From Macrococcus equipercicus (lineage in GTDB: Bacteria; Bacillota; Bacilli; Staphylococcales; Staphylococcaceae): a stretch of 64,000 nucleotides of DNA. The notes under the pieces are model-generated. The model had not been told where the DNA came from. It searched no databases and saw only the letters and a list, made by a program, of their open reading frames with translations. Below, piece after piece: positions 60,763 through 64,000 of this stretch (position 1 is the stretch's first letter; the number at the start of each line of letters is the position of its first letter). The position numbers and the translations under genes are program-made. The DNA lies in NCBI RefSeq assembly GCF_004359525.2, contig NZ_SCWC02000005.1:1-64000 (forward strand). Reading direction: 5' to 3'.

Positions 60763-61010
60763 CCGAATTGTTTTTGTGCATCTTGTTTCATCTTTCTGAG
60801 TTCAGACTTTTCTTCTAGCCGCTTCATCATTTCCTCATGTCTCTTGTTCATTGCAGCGATTCTAATTTTCTGTTCTTCTCTTCTTTGCTCGTGTTCCTTA
60901 GACGCTTCGACATAACCCTTAATAGCCAAATAGGCAACAGTTATGAATATAATCAGAAAGATGACTATCGTGATTATCGCTACTGTAATTAACATTTCTA
61001 ATGGCATCAT
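60744..61010 (-). CDS. Phage membrane protein with coiled coil (88 aa)
   Basis: An N-terminal membrane helix (LITVAIITIVIFLIIFITVA) and a charged helical tail (EHEQRREEQKIRIAAMNKRH, EEMMKRLEEKSELRK). GGGAGG upstream; the start overlaps the mazG stop by one base (TAATG). Function unknown. Confidence 0.65.
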   Translation of the reverse strand: MMPLEMLITVAIITIVIFLIIFITVAYLAIKGYVEASKEHEQRREEQKIRIAAMNKRHEEMMKRLEEKSELRKMKQDAQKQFGWKNEQ

Positions 61011-61342
61011 TACCTTACGTCCTCCCTGTTAATGCTGTCTGCTTGACTGAATCCTTCTGGGTACCGCTTCTTCAGTTTACTAATATTCAGTTCTGCAACT
61101 TCAGATAGGTTTATGGCATTGACTGCAGCAAGATTAGCGATGTACCATAGCACGTCTCCTAGCTCCTTCTTCAGCTCGTCTTGGTCCAGTTCGTGACCAT
61201 GGAACACATGCTTCTTTATCTGGTCCGCTACTTCACCTGCTTCACCAGTAAGACCAAGCGCATAGTTCGCTAACGCCTCCGGTTGCGTTAATGATGAGTT
61301 ATGTGTACGTCCTGCGAGTTCCTGGTATGTGTTTAGATTCAT
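61010..61342 (-). CDS. MazG-like nucleotide pyrophosphohydrolase
   Basis: 110 residues from ATG 61342 (AGGGGG upstream, ATGA overlap with the previous gene). Metal-binding helices: LTGEAGEVADQIKKHVFHG and ELKKELGDVLWYIANLAAV give the EXXE...EXXD pattern of all-alpha NTP pyrophosphatases. Phage versions may clean nucleotide pools or lower (p)ppGpp. Confidence 0.85.
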   Translation of the reverse strand: MNLNTYQELAGRTHNSSLTQPEALANYALGLTGEAGEVADQIKKHVFHGHELDQDELKKELGDVLWYIANLAAVNAINLSEVAELNISKLKKRYPEGFSQADSINREDVR

Positions 61343-61722
61343 TCTATTTCCCCCTGATTGTGTTTTCTGTTCGTTCCTTTTGTTCCACAATCCTGACAAT
61401 AAAGTATAGGACTATTTATATCCTGAAAAGAGTAAACAAAGGTGTTATAGCGCGTGATGTTATAGCTTTCACATACGCTGCACTGATGATAAGTTTTATG
61501 TGGTTTTTCACTTAAATCGTGATACTGATGAAACACTGGAAGCGGCTTGACTTCTTCTACTTCTGGCACGATAGTTAGCTGCTTCTCGGACGTTGCCATC
61601 TCACGTCTATATTTCTCATCCTCCTCTTTTACTTTTTTGATCAACCGCTTTGTTTTATAGCGCTCATAAATCATCCAACAGACAATCGTTATCAGCATCA
61701 ACAATATTGCAATATAATCCAT
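61339..61722 (-). CDS. Phage membrane protein with C-terminal zinc ribbon (127 aa)
   Basis: N-terminal membrane helix (IAILLMLITIVCWMIY), a charged helix, then CSVC and CQDC pairs about 30 residues apart forming a zinc ribbon. Overlaps mazG by 4 bp. Function unknown. Confidence 0.65.
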   Translation of the reverse strand: MDYIAILLMLITIVCWMIYERYKTKRLIKKVKEEDEKYRREMATSEKQLTIVPEVEEVKPLPVFHQYHDLSEKPHKTYHQCSVCESYNITRYNTFVYSFQDINSPILYCQDCGTKGTNRKHNQGEIE

Positions 61723-61737
61723 AGTCAGTTCTCCTCC

Positions 61738-62151
61738 CTATACTTCTTCAACTGTCATCAGTATCTTAGGCTCTCGTACATACCGCTTCTCTGTCACCAT
61801 TGATACGATCTGACCATCATCTATCCATATATGTTTGTTAGCAGCATCCAGGACGGTCTTGACCAGATTATCAATGTCAGGCTTTTTGCTGTGATATGTA
61901 CCAGACAATGCCTCTTTATTGACTTTTGATAGTCTTGCCGGCATTGGCAGGCCAAACATGATTGTTACTTTAAGCTGTCCTGTCAATAGGAGCCGTGGCA
62001 TCTGCTGGGCAATGAATGCCTTGTGATGCATATAGGAAGCGGGCATGTACGTCTGCACGTTTCTGCCCACTCTTTTAAATCTTGGCCGCGGCGATGGCAT
62101 GGGCTTCTCAAATCCCTCAACATCTTTATAGGTGATCGTTATCTCATGCAT
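61738..62151 (-). CDS. RusA-family Holliday junction resolvase
   Basis: 137 residues from ATG 62151. Family signatures: MPSPRPRFKR, KPDIDNLVKTVLDAANKHIW with the acidic DIDN cluster, and IDDGQIVSM. Cuts four-way junctions, helping DNA branch removal before packaging. A GTG at 62166 within the GAGGTGAAG ribosome site is an alternative start. Confidence 0.88.
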   Translation of the reverse strand: MHEITITYKDVEGFEKPMPSPRPRFKRVGRNVQTYMPASYMHHKAFIAQQMPRLLLTGQLKVTIMFGLPMPARLSKVNKEALSGTYHSKKPDIDNLVKTVLDAANKHIWIDDGQIVSMVTEKRYVREPKILMTVEEV

Positions 62152-62155
62152 GCAG

Positions 62156-62440
62156 CTACTCTTCACCTCGTTGGATGTCTGACATATCTTTTAGTATCAT
62201 CAAGACTTCATGCTTGCTGGTACGCCATAACTTGCTTTCGTTTTCATCGTGTTCCCATGCTTCAAATTGTTGTTCAAGATATTTATACTTTTCAGTGACT
62301 TTCTTTTTTAGTTCATCCCAACGATAATTACTTTTCGCTAAATCAATCCTTAAAGATTTGACTAAATCATAAACTCTCTCATCCACTCTTACGTATTCAT
62401 CATCAATTAGGATAGTGTGTTTCGCATTATCATTTTCCAT
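62156..62440 (-). CDS. Phage hypothetical protein (94 aa)
   Basis: Charged helical protein: NDNAKHTILIDDEYVRVDER, then coiled coil WDELKKKVTEKYKYLEQQFE. Its stop lies inside the RusA start region; the ATG at 62440 overlaps the previous stop (TGATG) with GAGGTGAAG upstream. Not recognised. Confidence 0.6.
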   Translation of the reverse strand: MENDNAKHTILIDDEYVRVDERVYDLVKSLRIDLAKSNYRWDELKKKVTEKYKYLEQQFEAWEHDENESKLWRTSKHEVLMILKDMSDIQRGEE

Positions 62441-62646
62441 CACGCTTCACCTCGTTCATATCCCACTCTTACTACTCGATGAGATATGCTTTCATTGTTT
62501 TTTCTTACAACTTTAAATTCACCCGTATAATCGTAATAAGCGACTGGTTTATAGCAGCAGGTGCCTAAGATGTTATTATTGAGAAGGTAATGACAGTCGC
62601 TATATGTGTTTATATAACGACTACACTCCCGACATTCAGCGGTCAT
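62440..62646 (-). CDS. Cys-rich phage protein (68 aa)
   Basis: CRECSRY, Cys18, CCYKP in the first 31 residues suggest a small metal-binding fold, followed by a strand-rich half (GEFKVVRKNNESISHRVVRV). ATGA overlap with the gene upstream, GAGGTGAAG ribosome site. Function unknown. Confidence 0.6.
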   Translation of the reverse strand: MTAECRECSRYINTYSDCHYLLNNNILGTCCYKPVAYYDYTGEFKVVRKNNESISHRVVRVGYERGEA

Positions 62647-63038
62647 TCATCTTCACCTCGTTCGAGTTGTTGCATCTCTTCTAAAATTGATGAATATAAT
62701 CTATATTTGATTGTGCTATCCATGTCACGCAAAACAGAGATAGTATTTTTGTGATTTAAAAGTGAACCTTTCAACCTCTCCCACCTCGCCTCCGCAGCGT
62801 CTGCACCTCGTTCTTCATATCTGAATATAGATTCTTCACTCACGCCCTTATAAGTTAAAACTTTAATTTCTACTATTTCTCTAGTCAGCGGTATGTTAGC
62901 AGGATTCAAATTAAACGCCTTTTGTGCCTGTTTAGGTGCTTCATTTATACTCGGTGCTTCTACATAAAAACACGGGTGAAAAAGGAATAATGGATTGCCG
63001 GTAGGGTGCGTTTCAAACGTGACTTTAAATAGTTTCAT
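62643..63038 (-). CDS. Phage hypothetical protein (131 aa), possible DUF1140 type
   Basis: Start MKLFKVTFETHPTGNPLFLF and a body of helices (NEAPKQAQKAFNLNPANIPL, SSILEEMQQLERGEDE). Similar small proteins are common in the middle region of staphylococcal phages (DUF1140 by memory, weak). AAGGAG before the ATG. Confidence 0.6.
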   Translation of the reverse strand: MKLFKVTFETHPTGNPLFLFHPCFYVEAPSINEAPKQAQKAFNLNPANIPLTREIVEIKVLTYKGVSEESIFRYEERGADAAEARWERLKGSLLNHKNTISVLRDMDSTIKYRLYSSILEEMQQLERGEDE

Positions 63039-63393
63039 CTACTTCTCCTTGTCTCTTTGTAAAGGTTTTTTTAAAATTTTCATCAACAAGCTTCTGAGCC
63101 TCTATCGCTTCCTCAGTGGTCATTCCAATACTGCTAATTCCTTGTGGTCGATTCGTTGCTAATTTAAGGGCTAAATCATTTATATTAATTTCTGACCGTT
63201 CAGCGGATTCAGAGAGTATATCTACAACTTGCTCGCTTTGTTTCTCTTCACGCAAAGTCTCGCGATCAACTGGATACTCCAGACCCGCTTCAATTCTTAT
63301 GAAGTGGTGGCCTTTAATCATGACGTGACGACCATATACTCTAAATTCAATGTCATCAGCTTTATAAATCCCGCTATATAAATTGCTGCTCAT
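63025..63393 (-). CDS. Phage hypothetical protein (122 aa)
   Basis: The ATG at 63393 forms an ATGA overlap with the upstream stop and has GGGTGG before it, so it is preferred to the GTG at 63405. Begins MSSNLYSGIYKADDIEFRVY, strand-rich first half (GRHVMIKGHHFIRIEAG), acidic helical second half (TEEAIEAQKLVDENFKKTF). Not recognised. Confidence 0.6.
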   Translation of the reverse strand: MSSNLYSGIYKADDIEFRVYGRHVMIKGHHFIRIEAGLEYPVDRETLREEKQSEQVVDILSESAERSEININDLALKLATNRPQGISSIGMTTEEAIEAQKLVDENFKKTFTKRQGEVDETI

Positions 63394-63593
63394 GCCTTTT
63401 TCCACCCTTCACGTATTATGGTGTAGTCATCATGGAATACTGGTTTAGGTATTGCCCCGGAAATCTGAGGGCCTCTGATGCTCTGATAATAGACGTAGTG
63501 CTTGCTGAGTGATGTGATCTTAAATTCTTCAAATGACTTCTTGTCTTCGATGACAGCTCCCACTGATAGACGATTGATGACTGCTGTTTTCAT
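63390..63593 (-). CDS. Phage hypothetical protein (67 aa)
   Basis: Starts MKTAVINRLSVGAVIEDKKS, a short beta-rich protein (FKITSLSKHYVYYQSIRG). Short GAGGG site upstream. Not recognised. Confidence 0.6.
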   Translation of the reverse strand: MKTAVINRLSVGAVIEDKKSFEEFKITSLSKHYVYYQSIRGPQISGAIPKPVFHDDYTIIREGWKKA

Positions 63594-63603
63594 GATTCAT
63601 CCC

Positions 63604-63852
63604 TCATTTCAGAAATCTTGGTCTCAAATGATTCTCGCTCACGTAATCTTTCGGGCCATCGACTGCGTCAGCCTTCGTGCAGGTGATGTAATAGTCGGCC
63701 ATTGCCTTGCCCGCTTCCCACGCTGCGATTGTCAGGACTGTCTCAGTTAAGATACTTCCTAGTTTCTTTTTCTTCCGAGCTTTCTTCGTATTCAAGCGGT
63801 TCAGACGATTGTGCGGCATCGAGCTGCGGCTCAAGTCATATTCCTGATTCAC
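63604..63852 (-). CDS. Phage hypothetical protein (82 aa)
   Basis: GTG start at 63852 overlapping the previous stop, with AGGGGGAG upstream. Basic patch RLNTKKARKKKKLG, then SILTETVLTIAAWEAGKAMA. Resembles small basic phage proteins of unknown role. Confidence 0.6.
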   Translation of the reverse strand: MNQEYDLSRSSMPHNRLNRLNTKKARKKKKLGSILTETVLTIAAWEAGKAMADYYITCTKADAVDGPKDYVSENHLRPRFLK

Positions 63853-64000
63853 TGTTGCTCCCCCTTGTTTCTTGCTGCTATCTTCGCAGCGGATTGTTTG
63901 ACTATGAGATTAAACTGGTGCATGTAATTCAGGCTTTTAATGGTACTGGCCATTAATATCATTCCATCTCTCTTTAGGTCTGTGTTTCCGTCTGAAAAGC
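63849..64000 (-). CDS. Phage protein, N-terminal part outside the window
   Basis: The frame is open from the right edge to the TGA at 63849-63851: FSDGNTDLKRDGMILMASTI then KSLNYMHQFNLIVKQSAAKI and AARNKGEQQ. An internal ATG at 63953 could also start a 34-residue peptide, but the upstream frame reads like protein, so a cut-off gene is more likely. Not recognised. Confidence 0.5.
   Translation of the reverse strand, partial: FSDGNTDLKRDGMILMASTIKSLNYMHQFNLIVKQSAAKIAARNKGEQQ

Noticed and set aside
1-64000. tRNA, rRNA or tmRNA gene serving as the prophage attachment site
   Set aside because: Reading both strands I found no tRNA-like T-loop and acceptor arrangement or rRNA sequence, in particular none near 32,100-32,450. 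A tRNA-finding program would settle it.

Overview
The window looks like a chromosome segment of a low-GC Gram-positive of the family Staphylococcaceae, most like Macrococcus. The evidence is a staphylococcal-type gene set (metK behind a SAM riboswitch, pckA, ytkD, yidD, the complete men set, tandem crcB, an OatA-type acetyltransferase), strong GGAGG ribosome binding sites, and a Staphylococcus-type siphoprophage. Genus assignment is inference; no rRNA or tRNA gene was seen.

Bases 1-7,100 are an AT-rich defence island. It holds the 3' part of an SF1/DUF2075-like helicase, a type II restriction-modification system (C5-cytosine methyltransferase convergent with an operon of an XRE regulator and an MvaI/BcnI-like endonuclease), an XRE + HNH nuclease operon, and an Mrr-like type IV nuclease. 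The last gene lies between two 61-bp direct repeats that each carry a transcription terminator, which suggests a modular insertion.

Bases 7,100-32,000 are core chromosome: oatA, a GH73 glucosaminidase broken by a 5-bp duplication, transaldolase, two crcB genes, a 4 x 62-bp hairpin repeat array, an aldo/keto reductase, metK, pckA, an FNT-family channel, ytkD, yidD, and menC/menE/menB/menH/menD/menF on the minus strand with menA divergent. Inside this stretch (11,031-12,160) is what I consider the most interesting item: a PlcR/RRNPP-type regulator followed, with a 4-bp ATGA overlap, by an unlisted 43-codon gene for a PapR-like exported peptide. A PlcR-box-like palindrome matching 15 of 16 consensus positions sits in the regulator promoter. 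This has the layout of a peptide quorum-sensing circuit, a type not usually associated with this family.

Bases from about 32,100 to the right edge are the late half of a siphovirus prophage on the minus strand. Reading from right to left: small early/middle genes (MazG, RusA, zinc-ribbon proteins), an ArpU-like late regulator, an accessory membrane gene, HNH, terS, terL, portal, ClpP-like protease, HK97 capsid, connectors, tail tube, the G/GT chaperone pair with a canonical GGGAAAC -1 frameshift site, a 2,231-residue tape measure carrying muralytic domains, Dit, Tal, a BppU-type beta-helix fibre, holin, endolysin, then accessory (moron-like) genes and a regulator with twin operators. The integrase and the far attachment site lie beyond the right edge; the near prophage end is probably in the gene-free stretch 32,037-32,453.
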